A DNA stretch of 64,000 bases from an uncultured Candidatus Saccharibacteria bacterium (GCA_948288625.1 CAOHYA010000001.1:186001-250000), one strand, 5' to 3'. Counted from the first letter of the stretch, positions 53,890 to 63,617 are shown. A program made the numbers and translations. Notes: generated by a model not told the origin, from the letters alone.

Positions 53890-54975
53890 ATGGCAAAAGC
53901 CGCAACAATAACAATGGATGAGCTGCTCGCAATCGAAGATGCGAGTATCAAGCAAGCAACTCAAGGAGAGGTAATCGACGGAAAAGTACTTACGATTCGT
54001 AAGCACGAAATTCTCGTCGACCTCGGCCCTCAAGGTGTTGGTTTAGTACCACGCCGCGAAGTTGGCTACTCACGTGCTCTTAACGAAGGTGATGAAGTAA
54101 CTGCCAGCGTCGTCGACACAGAACTCGATAACGGCTACGTATTACTTTCACTCCGCAAAGCCGCAAAAGACAAGGGATGGGACGAAGTTATCGCAATGAT
54201 GGAAAGCGGCAACATCATCGACGTCACTCCATACGACGCCAACCGTGGTGGTCTATTGGTAGAATACGAAGGTGTTCGTGGGTTCCTCCCTGTTTCACAA
54301 TTATCAGCTGAACACTACCCTCGCGTAGGTAGCAGCGATAAGGACGAAATTCTCCAACGGCTTAACGCGCTTATCAACCAAGTGTTGAAAGTACGCATCC
54401 TCGATGCAGACCGTAAAGCCAACAAGTTGATCTTCAGCGAAAAGGAAGCTGTCAAAGAAGGCCTCGCTGCCCGATTTGAAAAACTCACTATCGGTGACAC
54501 CGTCAAGGGAGTTGCGACTGGTGTAGTCGACTACGGTATCTTCGTGAACGTCGAAGGTATCGAAGGCTTGGTACACATTAGCGAAATTAGCTGGGAGCGT
54601 GTGAACAATCCTGGTGACTACGTGAAGGTCGGTCAAACGATCGAAGCGAAAATCATCGCTATCGACAAAGAACGCCTCAGCCTTTCGATGAAGCAATTAA
54701 GCGAAGACCCATGGTTGAGCGAAGTTGAACAGTTCAAGGCTGGTGAAACCGTCGAAGGTACCGTGACTCGAATTACACCTTTCGGTGCATTCGTCCAAAT
54801 CAGCAACGCCGTCGAAGCCCTCGTACATGTCAGTGAACTCGGCGATGGCGACAGCGCCGACCCTGAAAAGGTATTCACCCTAAACGAGCGTAAGTCATTC
54901 GTTGTTCTCGACATCGAAAAAGATAACCGCAAAATCTCACTTGGTCTTCCAGGTGCATCTAAAAAAACCAAATAG
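53890..54975 (+). CDS. rpsA: 30S ribosomal protein S1 (four-domain)
   Basis: 361 residues with four S1 RNA-binding domains, starting at about 25 (GEVIDGKVLTIRKHEILVDLG), 105 (GGLLVEYEGVRGFLP), 200 (GDTVKGVATGVVDYGIFVNVEGIEGLVHISEI) and 287 (GETVEGTVTRITPFGAFVQI). E. coli S1 has six. It binds mRNA at the ribosome during initiation, which is of interest here because many mRNAs appear leaderless. Confidence 0.93.
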   Translation: MAKAATITMDELLAIEDASIKQATQGEVIDGKVLTIRKHEILVDLGPQGVGLVPRREVGYSRALNEGDEVTASVVDTELDNGYVLLSLRKAAKDKGWDEVIAMMESGNIIDVTPYDANRGGLLVEYEGVRGFLPVSQLSAEHYPRVGSSDKDEILQRLNALINQVLKVRILDADRKANKLIFSEKEAVKEGLAARFEKLTIGDTVKGVATGVVDYGIFVNVEGIEGLVHISEISWERVNNPGDYVKVGQTIEAKIIAIDKERLSLSMKQLSEDPWLSEVEQFKAGETVEGTVTRITPFGAFVQISNAVEALVHVSELGDGDSADPEKVFTLNERKSFVVLDIEKDNRKISLGLPGASKKTK

Positions 54976-55010
54976 CATGAACGAAGTTCGTTCGGAAGAA
55001 AGGAGCATGT

Positions 55011-56789
55011 ATGGCAGAGAAAGTCTTATCGATTGCCGATTCGATTACCGTAGGCGAGCTTGCCGAAGTGCTCAATCTTCCGGTAACGACCCTCGTTGGT
55101 GAGCTGTTCAAGAACGGCATCGCCGCTACCATCAACCAACGTATCGATTTTGAAACCGCGACGATTATCGTCGAGGAGTTAGGCATCGACGTTGAACTGC
55201 AGAAAAAAGAAACTGCGACTACCTCTGAGCGCCGAGTTCACGAACTCAGCGATAAAGCTGTTGATCGCCCGCCAATCGTCGCCGTCATGGGTCACGTTGA
55301 CCACGGTAAAACCAGCCTTTTGGACGCCATTTTGGGTCAAAAGGTAGTTGAAGGTGAAGCCGGCGGTATTACGCAGCACATTAGTGCCTACCAAACGGTT
55401 CGTAAAGACCGTACCATCACGTTGCTCGACACTCCGGGCCACGAAGCATTCGCCGCCCTCCGTCAGCATGGTGCGACCCTTACGGACGTTGTTATTATCG
55501 TCGTCGCTGCCGACGACGGCGTAAAGCCTCAAACTGTTGAGGCGATTCGCTTTGCCCGTACGGCCAATGCGAAAATCGTCGTCGCGATCAACAAGATCGA
55601 CAAGGAAGCTGCCAACCCTCAGCTGGTCAAAACGCAACTGGCCACCGAACACAATCTCAACCCAGAAGAATGGGGCGGTGATGTAGTGATGGTGGAAGTC
55701 AGTGCGAAAACGGGCCAAGGTATCGACAATTTACTCGATATGGTGTTACTCGTAGCAGATATCGAAGAGCTCAAAGCTGATATCGATGTTCCTGCCGAAG
55801 GGTTAGTCATCGAATCTCACATGGAAACCGGCCGCGGAGCAGTTGTGGGCCTTTTGGTCGAACAAGGCATGCTGACGCCAAGTTCATTCTTGGTGGCGGG
55901 TACTGCTTTTGGTAAAATCCGTACCCTTCAAGACTTTGCCGGCAAGACAATCAAGTCTGCGGGTCCATCGACTCCGGTCACTATTTCCGGGTTCAAAGAA
56001 TTACCGCAATTCGGTGACATTTTCGAAGTAGTGAAAAGCGAAAAAGAAGCGAAGGCAAAAGCCAGTATCGTTCGCATCGAACGCGAGCAAAACGCTGCCA
56101 GCACCAATGTGACCGGTGCCGACCTCTTGCGCCTCATGACGCAAAAAGAAGAAGCTGAAGATTTCAACGTCATTGTCAAAGCCGACGTTCAAGGTTCGTT
56201 AACTTCTGTTATCGACAGCTTGAAAACCATCGACACGAATGGTGAAGTGAACATTCACATCGTCAGCAGCGGCGTCGGTAACATTACCGAAAACGATATC
56301 CGCTTAGTGGCTGGTTCTAAAACGGTCATTTACGGTTTCAACGTCGAATTACCTCCGGCCGTGAAGCAGCTTGCAACCCGTGAACGTGCCGAAGTACGTT
56401 TGTACCGTGTGATTTACGAACTGCTCGATGACGCCCGCCTTTCGATGGAGAAGCTATTGGCGCCAGAAGTCGTCGAGACTCAAATTGGTACGCTCGAAAT
56501 CAAGGGCGTCTTCCGAACTATGAAGGATGAAATCATCGCTGGTGGTTTGGTGAAGAGTGGTAAGGTCGTGCCGAATGTTCTGGTACGCATGACACGTGGT
56601 AAGGGCGAAGCTGCCGAAATTCTCGGCGAAGCGGAAATTACCAGCTTGCAACGTGAAAAAATCGAAGCCAAAGAAGTGTTCGAAGGTGACATGTGTGGGC
56701 TTAACCTGAAAACGAGCAAAAAGATTCAGCTCGAAATAGGTGACAACCTCGAATTCTTTACCCGCGAAGTCGTCGAACGACACCTGTAG
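55011..56789 (+). CDS. infB: Translation initiation factor IF-2
   Basis: 592 residues. The N-terminal region is short (about 90 residues, IF2_N-like) with no long linker. GTPase: GHVDHGKTSLLDAI (G1), DTPGHEAF (G3) and NKID (G4). The C-terminal domains that bind fMet-tRNA are complete. AAGGAG lies upstream. It follows rpsA by 35 nt. Confidence 0.96.
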   Translation: MAEKVLSIADSITVGELAEVLNLPVTTLVGELFKNGIAATINQRIDFETATIIVEELGIDVELQKKETATTSERRVHELSDKAVDRPPIVAVMGHVDHGKTSLLDAILGQKVVEGEAGGITQHISAYQTVRKDRTITLLDTPGHEAFAALRQHGATLTDVVIIVVAADDGVKPQTVEAIRFARTANAKIVVAINKIDKEAANPQLVKTQLATEHNLNPEEWGGDVVMVEVSAKTGQGIDNLLDMVLLVADIEELKADIDVPAEGLVIESHMETGRGAVVGLLVEQGMLTPSSFLVAGTAFGKIRTLQDFAGKTIKSAGPSTPVTISGFKELPQFGDIFEVVKSEKEAKAKASIVRIEREQNAASTNVTGADLLRLMTQKEEAEDFNVIVKADVQGSLTSVIDSLKTIDTNGEVNIHIVSSGVGNITENDIRLVAGSKTVIYGFNVELPPAVKQLATRERAEVRLYRVIYELLDDARLSMEKLLAPEVVETQIGTLEIKGVFRTMKDEIIAGGLVKSGKVVPNVLVRMTRGKGEAAEILGEAEITSLQREKIEAKEVFEGDMCGLNLKTSKKIQLEIGDNLEFFTREVVERHL

Positions 56790-56825
56790 GCAGGGCAAAG
56801 CCTTTCTAAGGTGACTCTCGAGTCA

Positions 56826-56852
56826 AAAAGCTTGTGGTAACACGGGCTTTTT
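56826..56852 (+). terminator. Terminator after infB
   Basis: AAAAGC-TTGTG-gtaa-CACGG-GCTTTTTG. Confidence 0.8.
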
Positions 56853-56902
56853 GTTATATTAAGGCCAAACGATCCATAAAAACAAACACAAGGAAACATG
56901 CA

Positions 56903-58669
56903 ATGACTCTTCAAGAGACCTACAGGGCACCCGTAGAAGAAAACGAACCAGCCGATACTCAGGCTGACGCTTCGAGCGAGCTGAAGTACAGCACGCAAAC
57001 TTCACCGGAAAACGCAGATTTCGATAGGAATGGTTTCGTAGAGAAATTCCAAAAGTGGCACAAGGAACACCAAGCTGCGGCAGAAGCATCTCTTCCTGAT
57101 GCGGACGAAGACGAATCTCACGAAAGTCACCATGTCGATGTGCAGGCCGAAGAAGAGGGTGCCGAACCTATTCCGGTTGACGTAAAGACAGAAGCCGAAC
57201 CTGCGGCTGTGTCAAAACCACAACCTCGTAAAGAATTCGTGAAGCAGCAAGAAGAGCTATGGGGAGCGAAAGATGACATCAAGCCAGAAGATGTTCCGGA
57301 AGGAGAGCTTACCTACGAACAATACTTAGCGCAGCGTCCTGTTGCTCAAGATCGTGACCTTTACCGAGCAAATGGGCGTGTTCGTGACGTCATAACGGGG
57401 AAATCCGTGAAGCAGGCCACATATGAAGCGAAACTAAATGAAACCAGTGCCGAAAGCCACTATGATCAGTTTGAAGTAGATGCTGCGCATGAAGAAGCCT
57501 CTGTCGAGGATGAGGCGAAAAATAAAGAATACGATACCTCGATCCGTAATGATACCGAAGGGGAGATGCTGGTTAAGAACGACCCGAGGCTACAAGGGCT
57601 ATTAAGTGTCGGCGAAGAAGTATTGGCCCTCTATAATAACCCAGCTCGAGGCGAAGAATTCGAAGAAGTTATTAAACCGCAACTTGAAGCGAAAAAAGCC
57701 ATTTTCAATGACCTCAAAGAACTATACGAAAGCAAAAACCTTGATTCACGCGCACTTAACTTCATTACCAATAAGACGTACTTGCGCGTAGAGGAGCCTG
57801 AGAAAGTACCTGTCGAAGGGTCGCCGTATATCAACGGTGAAAAAGTAAAACTTCTCGAATTCTTCGATAATACCGACGAGGCGCAAAAAGCTTACACCAT
57901 CGAAAAACCTGACGGCACCATAGAAGCCGTCTACAGTAATACGGTCAATTTCAAACGTGAATTTACCCATGAACAACCAGAGAAACTTTCAAGGATGGAA
58001 CGTTTCAAAAACTGGTTTGGTAAAGAGCGCCAAAAAATTCAAGAGTACGGTGGCTACGCGTACATGGGTAGCCTATGGAACAAAGCCGGTAACTGGCTGA
58101 CGAGTCGTAACATTACCGAAGGTATGAGCGACGAAGAAGTTCAAAAGCAAATGAATAAAAACAGGCGTAACAACATCATGGGATTGGCAGCCCTTACCGT
58201 CGGGGCGATGGTTGCTCAGAAGTTCGGTGTTTTCGAAGGTATTGGACTTGATGCGAATATAGAGAGCGCCGCAGCCGCTGATAGCACTGCGATGGATACA
58301 TCGGTAGAGGTTCCTGCGGGCAACGGAACCGGTGTCGTAGAGAATGGATCGATTGCGAGCGTGGACAATGCCGAGGGCTATAGGGCACTGGAAACAGAGC
58401 CTTCTTTCGCGGATAACGGTGCGGATGCCGCTTCCGAAGTAAACTTAGGGGTATATGACCCGGCATACGATGTTCCAAAGCATGGTTCAGGGCTTCAATT
58501 ATTCGACAAGCTCGAGTTGAGTGATTCAACTTGGTATAGCAACGCCAGCTCACTGGTGGAAAAATTCCCGCAAGACTTCAAACGTGTCGGTACGGACGTA
58601 CAGATTAGTCATAGTGGATGGTTATCACCTGAAGCTCGAATGTATATCGAATCATTAAGAACAAGATAA
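56903..58669 (+). CDS. Large acidic membrane-linked protein, unknown
   Basis: 588 residues from MTLQETYRAPVEENE, with AAGGA upstream; the frame before this reads through the terminator and is excluded. The first 240 residues are low-complexity and acidic. One likely transmembrane segment at about 432-450 (NNIMGLAALTVGAMVAQKFGVF) is followed by a Ser/Ala-rich region and a C-terminal globular part (DKLELSDSTWYSNASSLVEKFP). No family is recognised. Two small acidic genes follow; the three are probably one functional unit. Confidence 0.7.
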   Translation: MTLQETYRAPVEENEPADTQADASSELKYSTQTSPENADFDRNGFVEKFQKWHKEHQAAAEASLPDADEDESHESHHVDVQAEEEGAEPIPVDVKTEAEPAAVSKPQPRKEFVKQQEELWGAKDDIKPEDVPEGELTYEQYLAQRPVAQDRDLYRANGRVRDVITGKSVKQATYEAKLNETSAESHYDQFEVDAAHEEASVEDEAKNKEYDTSIRNDTEGEMLVKNDPRLQGLLSVGEEVLALYNNPARGEEFEEVIKPQLEAKKAIFNDLKELYESKNLDSRALNFITNKTYLRVEEPEKVPVEGSPYINGEKVKLLEFFDNTDEAQKAYTIEKPDGTIEAVYSNTVNFKREFTHEQPEKLSRMERFKNWFGKERQKIQEYGGYAYMGSLWNKAGNWLTSRNITEGMSDEEVQKQMNKNRRNNIMGLAALTVGAMVAQKFGVFEGIGLDANIESAAAADSTAMDTSVEVPAGNGTGVVENGSIASVDNAEGYRALETEPSFADNGADAASEVNLGVYDPAYDVPKHGSGLQLFDKLELSDSTWYSNASSLVEKFPQDFKRVGTDVQISHSGWLSPEARMYIESLRTR

Positions 58670-58685
58670 AAATAGGGAGGTGAGT

Positions 58686-59069
58686 ATGTATCAGAACGAA
58701 CACATTATCGAACAACTTGGTATTGCCGAATTGCCGGCCGAACAACAAGAAGAAATAGTGAACGAAGCCCAGGTCCGTATCGGCGAAGCGATCAGCCGAC
58801 AACTGACGGATGAGCAGCAAAACGAATACCAAGCGATCATCGATGGTGATGCCCAGGTAATCGATGCATGGCTCGACGCGAACGTTCCGGAGTACCAAGA
58901 TGCGGCCACGTACCAGTCATTCGGAGAAGGGTACGAATCAGACCCTGAAAAGAATGACCCTAAAAAGTTGTTCGCCTCATTGGCCTGGGTCCAGCTAACG
59001 GTACCGCAGTTACCAGAAATTGTCGCGACGGCATTGGGAAGCTTCAAGCAAGAACGCGAAGTGCGCTAA
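58686..59069 (+). CDS. Small acidic protein A of a paralogous pair (DUF5663-like)
   Basis: 127 residues. MYQNEHIIEQLGIAELPAEQQEEIVNEAQVRIGEAISRQL matches the pattern LGI..LP.EQ......A..R.G..I and then LTDEQQNEYQAIIDGD. GGGAGG is 5 nt before this ATG. The gene at 59119 has the same layout. This type is often seen in Saccharibacteria and I believe it matches DUF5663, which I cannot check here. Confidence 0.75.
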   Translation: MYQNEHIIEQLGIAELPAEQQEEIVNEAQVRIGEAISRQLTDEQQNEYQAIIDGDAQVIDAWLDANVPEYQDAATYQSFGEGYESDPEKNDPKKLFASLAWVQLTVPQLPEIVATALGSFKQEREVR

Positions 59070-59118
59070 CTCCTGTCATTTGTTATAATGAAAGCAATAT
59101 AACGGAGATACTGTAGCA

Positions 59119-59589
59119 ATGTTTCAACTTGATGACCAATTTTTAGCAGACATCGGTTTGACCGACCTTCCTGACGAACAAAAAAAGCCATTCCTTCAAC
59201 ACGTATACGATCAGCTTGAGCTCCGAGTAGGCAAACGTTTAAGCGATGGTATGAGCGATGCTCAGCTGGAAGAATTCGAGGCGATCATCGACCGTAAAGA
59301 AGATGTAGTCGATAACTGGGTGCAAGCGAATGCGCCAGGGTATGCTGCCGAAGAAACGTTTCAGAAAATGCAGCAGGTCAGCGGGTTGGCGGCCGATAAT
59401 CCTGCCTTGAAAGCGGAATTTGCCGCTACGAAATGGCTTGAGGTAAACCGACCCGACTACCGCGATGTCGTGGCGCGTACGCTCGATGAGCTGAAGAATG
59501 AAATTGTTCAAAACCGCGATGCGATTTTAAATACCACCGCCGATGGTCAGCAAAACGCTCAACCCGAGCAAGATCAGCCGGCTGCGTAA
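59119..59589 (+). CDS. Small acidic protein B of a paralogous pair (DUF5663-like)
   Basis: 156 residues. FLADIGLTDLPDEQKKPFLQHVYDQLELRVGKRLSDGMSDAQLEEFEAIIDRKEDVVDNWVQANAPGY aligns with the preceding gene product. It adds a Gln/Pro-rich tail. TATAAT (59084-59089) gives it its own promoter, and a Shine-Dalgarno GGAG is present. It converges on fmt, with the stops overlapping by 16 nt. Confidence 0.78.
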   Translation: MFQLDDQFLADIGLTDLPDEQKKPFLQHVYDQLELRVGKRLSDGMSDAQLEEFEAIIDRKEDVVDNWVQANAPGYAAEETFQKMQQVSGLAADNPALKAEFAATKWLEVNRPDYRDVVARTLDELKNEIVQNRDAILNTTADGQQNAQPEQDQPAA

Positions 59590-60476
59590 CCATTCACGAA
59601 AGCTTTCGCGTTCATCGCACGCCCGCTCGGGCCGATGAGTTCGTCGATACTGAGGAACTGGCCATCACGGCAATATACGTCTAACGCCGTACTGCCCACA
59701 CCTTCGATATGTGCTTTCGTAATAATGACGGAGTGGCCGGCAATGGTCACTTTTGTTTTTGGATAGGCCAAAAAGGCTCGTACTTGCCGTTCGGCCTGAA
59801 TGGCGGTCATTTTTTCCGGAACAAGCGTGCCGTCATCTTTGGTAAGTAGTTTGCAATACGTTGCCGCTTCGTCATTTTGTGCTTCGGGCTGGAGAGAGCC
59901 GTCCATGATACTTGGAAGAACTGCTACCAGTTCTTGAGCCCCGCGTGAAGCAAGTACGGCTTCCAGCTCCGGGGTCGTTTCGGTGCCGTCTAGAGCAACG
60001 ACAACTTGCTTATAAACTGGTCCGGCATCCATTTTTGCGGAAAGCTGCATGATACTCACGCCCGTTTCGCTGTCACCGTGAAGAATAGCCGACTCGACAG
60101 GTGAGGGACCCCGGTAGCGAGGCAGGAGGGAAGGGTGGACATTGACGATTCCCGGTACGAATAAATCGATGATTGATTGAGGAATGATTTTACCGTAACT
60201 CACCAACACCCCGGTCGGGCGAACTCCATTTGTATTCAACGTTTCGATATGCTCCGCGACTTCACTCAGGTGCGATGGCTGCAATACGGTAATATCATGT
60301 TCAAGCGCTATCTGCTTTACCAGCGGTGCCTGCAATTCACGCCCACGGCCTTTCCGGCTGTCCGGCTTGGTAATGACGGTGTTGACGGTAAAGCCGGTTT
60401 CGATGAGCTTGCGCAAGCTGACGGCGCTGAAATCATCAGTTCCAAAGAATACGATTGTCTTTGATGTGGGTATCAT
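59574..60476 (-). CDS. fmt: Methionyl-tRNA formyltransferase
   Basis: 300 residues starting MIPTSKTIVFFGTDDFS, the family start; the open frame to 60692 is antisense-like to def and rejected. IVNVHPSLLPRYRGPSPVESAI with the catalytic Asn, His and Asp (SAKMDAGPVY) is intact. Formylates initiator Met-tRNA. The ATG lies inside def, 41 nt overlapping its end. Confidence 0.95.
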   Translation of the reverse strand: MIPTSKTIVFFGTDDFSAVSLRKLIETGFTVNTVITKPDSRKGRGRELQAPLVKQIALEHDITVLQPSHLSEVAEHIETLNTNGVRPTGVLVSYGKIIPQSIIDLFVPGIVNVHPSLLPRYRGPSPVESAILHGDSETGVSIMQLSAKMDAGPVYKQVVVALDGTETTPELEAVLASRGAQELVAVLPSIMDGSLQPEAQNDEAATYCKLLTKDDGTLVPEKMTAIQAERQVRAFLAYPKTKVTIAGHSVIITKAHIEGVGSTALDVYCRDGQFLSIDELIGPSGRAMNAKAFVNGYAAG

Positions 60477-61011
60477 AGTCGAGTGGCTCCAGTTCACCTT
60501 TATCGTCGAGCGTATAGAACGCTTTTGGCATATCTCTGATGTGGTCGATAAACACGACGCCGTTCGTATGGTCGATTTCATGCTGAATGACGCGTGCGAG
60601 GAAGCCTTCGGCTTTGAAGCGTACCTCTTGGCCATCGATATTGATGGCGCGTACGCGAATTTTGCTGTAGCGGGGCACGTGGCCGTAAACATCTTTCACG
60701 CTTAAGCAGCCTTCGTAATCTTCGACCAGTTTACCTTCGTATTTTACGATTTCAGGGTTGATGAGGGCGGTGAACTCGTTCGATTCTTTGTTATCGAAAT
60801 CGCTGCGCACGATAACGACCTTGTGCATCGAATCGATCTGGACGGCGGCCAACGCGGCACTGATTTCGTGCGGCCGAGAGGTTTCCCAGTCGATCGCGGC
60901 ACTGGTCATGTCGCTAATAAGCGCCTTCACTTCGTCGTTAATTTCAGGAACTTTAACTGACTTCTCCCGAAGGTGTGGGTGTGGAAGAGTGATGATATCT
61001 TCTTTTTTCAT
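60436..61011 (-). CDS. def: Peptide deformylase
   Basis: 191 residues. Motifs: HEISAALAAVQI (motif 1, altered from GxGLAAxQ), EGCLSVKDVYGHV (motif 2 Cys) and QHEIDHTNG (HExxH-type zinc motif). Removes the formyl group from new proteins. On the minus strand TATACT is 8 nt before the ATG, so it is nearly leaderless. def and fmt form one operon of formyl-Met handling. Confidence 0.93.
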   Translation of the reverse strand: MKKEDIITLPHPHLREKSVKVPEINDEVKALISDMTSAAIDWETSRPHEISAALAAVQIDSMHKVVIVRSDFDNKESNEFTALINPEIVKYEGKLVEDYEGCLSVKDVYGHVPRYSKIRVRAINIDGQEVRFKAEGFLARVIQHEIDHTNGVVFIDHIRDMPKAFYTLDDKGELEPLDYDTHIKDNRILWN

Positions 61012-61173
61012 TAGGGATTAGTATATCAGAGGTGAGAGAGGGTGACTAGAGAGTTACTTCACAAACCACACAAAGTCGATTACTTTATGCAGATTGGGAA
61101 GTACCGGAGGCGAGAACAAGTCTCAAACTCCGGTTACTATCCATTACTTCTCAAACGAGAGGCGTTAATCATG

Positions 61174-61407
61174 TTAAGAGTTCTTTTCTTTGCGAACTCG
61201 GCGGCTCTCCCTGGCATAGTCGTCGAAGTAGGCGAGGATGCCGGCCAGGTCGAGCATGATGACCCCTAGGAAGAAAATACTCGCTGGTAGCAGTACCACG
61301 CGTAGCGCGTTGACCGCTACGTGTTCGATCGAGATGTTTTCGACCGAATTTATCAGCGTCGAAAGCATGTTGAATACCGAATCGTACCACCAGTAAAGCA
61401 TGTCCAT
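61174..61407 (-). CDS. Small membrane protein, single-gene unit
   Basis: 77 residues: MDMLYWWYDSVFNMLSTLINSV and a strong transmembrane helix (VVLLPASIFFLGVIMLDLAGILAYF), then a basic tail. AGAGG is 6 nt before the ATG. Promoter TTGTTA, 17 nt, TATAAT (61490-61518). ACCGGAG/CTCCGGT (about 61101-61133) downstream is a possible hairpin. No family. Confidence 0.65.
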   Translation of the reverse strand: MDMLYWWYDSVFNMLSTLINSVENISIEHVAVNALRVVLLPASIFFLGVIMLDLAGILAYFDDYARESRRVRKEKNS

Positions 61408-61509
61408 GAGAAACCTCTCTGTAGCGTTGAGCTCCTTGCGGAGATAGTAGATGGAAAGTTAATGTGCAATCCAAAAAGATTACACATATATTATATCACA
61501 AAATATTAA

Positions 61510-63450
61510 TTATAACAAGCTTGATGGGTCTAAGTCATACTGCCAATGCGTGGCCGGCACGTGCCTTAAAACGTCCGCCAAAGCCTCACGCTTCGGGCTT
61601 TTTAGCACCAGCTGCCAGCGGTAGGTGTCGTGTTGACGTTCGTAAAAGGCGGGTGTCGGGCCGAGGACTTCGATACCCGGTTGAATACTTGATTTAAGTG
61701 TCGCCGATAACTGCTTGGCCGCTTTGATGGCGCTGGCTTCACTTTTATATACGTCAGTCAGTTGCAGCAGGAAACGAAACGGCGGGAAACCGGCTTTTTT
61801 ACGTTCGGCAAGGGCGTATTGATAAAAGCCTTCGTAATCTTGCTTCAGCCCAAATTGAACAACTGGGTGGGTTGGTTGGTATGACTGAACGATGGTTTGC
61901 GTATCACGTTCATCGCGGCCAACACGGCCGACGACCTGGGCTAATAATTGGAAGGCTCGTTCGGCGGCGGTGTAGTCGGGGAGTGCCAGACCGCTGTCGG
62001 CTTGAATGACGCCGACAGTGTGTAGTTTTGGTAAATCCAATCCTTTGGCGACTACTTGCGTACCGATGGCGATGTTGATTTCGCCTGAGTACAGTTCCTT
62101 GTAGCGTTCGTTGACGGTTTCGGCGTTAGTATTGTCGCCGTCGAAGCGAGCCACGATTGCTTTCGGAAAAAGCCGCTTTAGTTCGGATTCGATCAACTTC
62201 GTGCCGATACCTTTATGGATGATATCTGCCGATTGGCACACCGGGCAGGCAGTAGGAACTTTCTGCTTGGTGTCACAAATGTGACACGACATCGTGTAGG
62301 TGTCGGCATGCAAAACCAAAGGGACGAAGCAGCGTGGGCATTGTGCGCTCCAGCCGCAGTTTTCGCAGAGCGTGGTACTGGCGCTCCCGCGCCGGTTATG
62401 GAAAATAAGGGTTTGCTTGCCTGTGGCAATATTATATTCGATTGCCTCGAGGAGCTTATTCGATAAAAAGCGGTGCTTGCTAAAGTTTTGCTGCTTAGTC
62501 ATATCGACGAGTTCGACGGTTGAGGCTTTGGCGTTGCTGCGCGCCGATACGTCCATCCGTACGATCAAGGAATTGTTTGCTTCTGCCAGATAACGGTCGG
62601 CGATAAGTGGCGTGGCGCTTCCGAAGATAACCCGAGCATCACAAAGTTTGCCAAGCACGCTGGCGGCCCGCAGGGCGGAATAGCGAGGCGCTTGTTCTTG
62701 CTTGTAGCTTGGTTCGTGTGCCTCGTCAACAATAACTGCGCCTAAATGCGGGACCGGCATGAACAGTGCCGAGCGCGGCCCGATGGCGACGACCGGTTGG
62801 TCGGCTTCCAGCGCTTGTTTCCAGGCGATGTGACGTTGCGCTTCGGTCATGTGCGAGTGAGTGACGATGAGGCCGGGGAAGTCATGAGTGAACTCATCGA
62901 TGATTTGGCTGGTAAGACTAATTTCCGGTACTAATACGATAACCGATTTGCCACTTGCGATAGTACGGCGAGCGACTTCTTTGTACACCTCGGTCTTACC
63001 TGAGCCGGTGACTCCTTGCAGTAAAATCGTACCATTAGTTTGATTCATTATAGAGGTCACAGCTTCTGTTTGGTGAGGATTGAGCACAATTTTTGTTCGG
63101 TCTCGCGTGCTTACTTTTTCAAGTAAAGTTTGTGCTCTACGGTTGGTAGTAAGCCCACGCGGAAGCACCGTCTGCAATACGGTTGCGAGGGGAGTGCGAT
63201 AATAATCAGCCAGCCATAACGATAACCCCACCAAGCTCTCGGGCAGCGGCGTATTCTCAATGACATCACCGATCGGCTTCGTGGCATACGTCGGCTTGCC
63301 GACTTCTTTCATAACGACGCCTATGGAGGACTGCTTACCAATGGGAATCGTCACCAACAGCCCAACCTGCAGCGGCTTTTCCGACTCATATGTGAATACA
63401 GCCTGATCAGACCGCACAATCCGCGTCGGAGCCACCTCGTAATACTTCAT
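61510..63450 (-). CDS. priA: Primosomal protein N' (replication restart helicase)
   Basis: 646 residues from MKYYEVAPTRIVRSDQAVF, 6 nt after TATACT with TGC in front (63457-63462); the frame to 63582 reads through the structured repeat and is excluded. 3'-DNA-binding domain (MKEVGKPTYATKPIGDV), Walker A GVTGSGKTEV, Walker B VDEAHEPSYK, and the zinc sites CENCGWSAQCPRC and CHICDTKQKVPTACPVC. PriA restarts stalled forks. Full length is slightly shorter than E. coli (732). Confidence 0.95.
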   Translation of the reverse strand: MKYYEVAPTRIVRSDQAVFTYESEKPLQVGLLVTIPIGKQSSIGVVMKEVGKPTYATKPIGDVIENTPLPESLVGLSLWLADYYRTPLATVLQTVLPRGLTTNRRAQTLLEKVSTRDRTKIVLNPHQTEAVTSIMNQTNGTILLQGVTGSGKTEVYKEVARRTIASGKSVIVLVPEISLTSQIIDEFTHDFPGLIVTHSHMTEAQRHIAWKQALEADQPVVAIGPRSALFMPVPHLGAVIVDEAHEPSYKQEQAPRYSALRAASVLGKLCDARVIFGSATPLIADRYLAEANNSLIVRMDVSARSNAKASTVELVDMTKQQNFSKHRFLSNKLLEAIEYNIATGKQTLIFHNRRGSASTTLCENCGWSAQCPRCFVPLVLHADTYTMSCHICDTKQKVPTACPVCQSADIIHKGIGTKLIESELKRLFPKAIVARFDGDNTNAETVNERYKELYSGEINIAIGTQVVAKGLDLPKLHTVGVIQADSGLALPDYTAAERAFQLLAQVVGRVGRDERDTQTIVQSYQPTHPVVQFGLKQDYEGFYQYALAERKKAGFPPFRFLLQLTDVYKSEASAIKAAKQLSATLKSSIQPGIEVLGPTPAFYERQHDTYRWQLVLKSPKREALADVLRHVPATHWQYDLDPSSLL

Positions 63451-63465
63451 ATATCTAGTATAGCA

Positions 63466-63594
63466 GTGTGACGAATCCGGATGCCAAGGCCATATTTTAT
63501 GACCTCTGCAGCCCGAAGACGAGTCGGCGTATACCCGACTTCGTCTCCGGCGCGAAGCCGTCAGAAAATATGGCCTTGGCACCCGGATTCACAC
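63466..63594. repeat. Structured repeat element, copy 3
   Basis: Arms 63466-63502 and 63561-63594 are complementary over about 34 positions with a few mismatches. Conserved strands: CCTCTGCAGCCCGA (63503-63516) and CCGGCGCGAAGCCG (63547-63560; one change from the other copies). The inner stem is AGACGA-GTCGG/CCGAC-T-TCGTCT (63517-63527, 63535-63546), again unrelated in sequence to the others. The loop holds GGCGTATACC. It lies between the divergent priA and phosphoribosyltransferase genes. Confidence 0.85.
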
Positions 63595-63617
63595 CCTCGT
63601 TATGCTAAAATAAGCAT

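Noticed and set aside
60477..60692. N-terminal extension of fmt to 60692
   Set aside because: It lies within def in another frame; the fmt family starts at MIPTSKTIVFFG.
63451..63582. N-terminal extension of priA
   Set aside because: It reads through the structured repeat; the TATACT lies between it and the family start.
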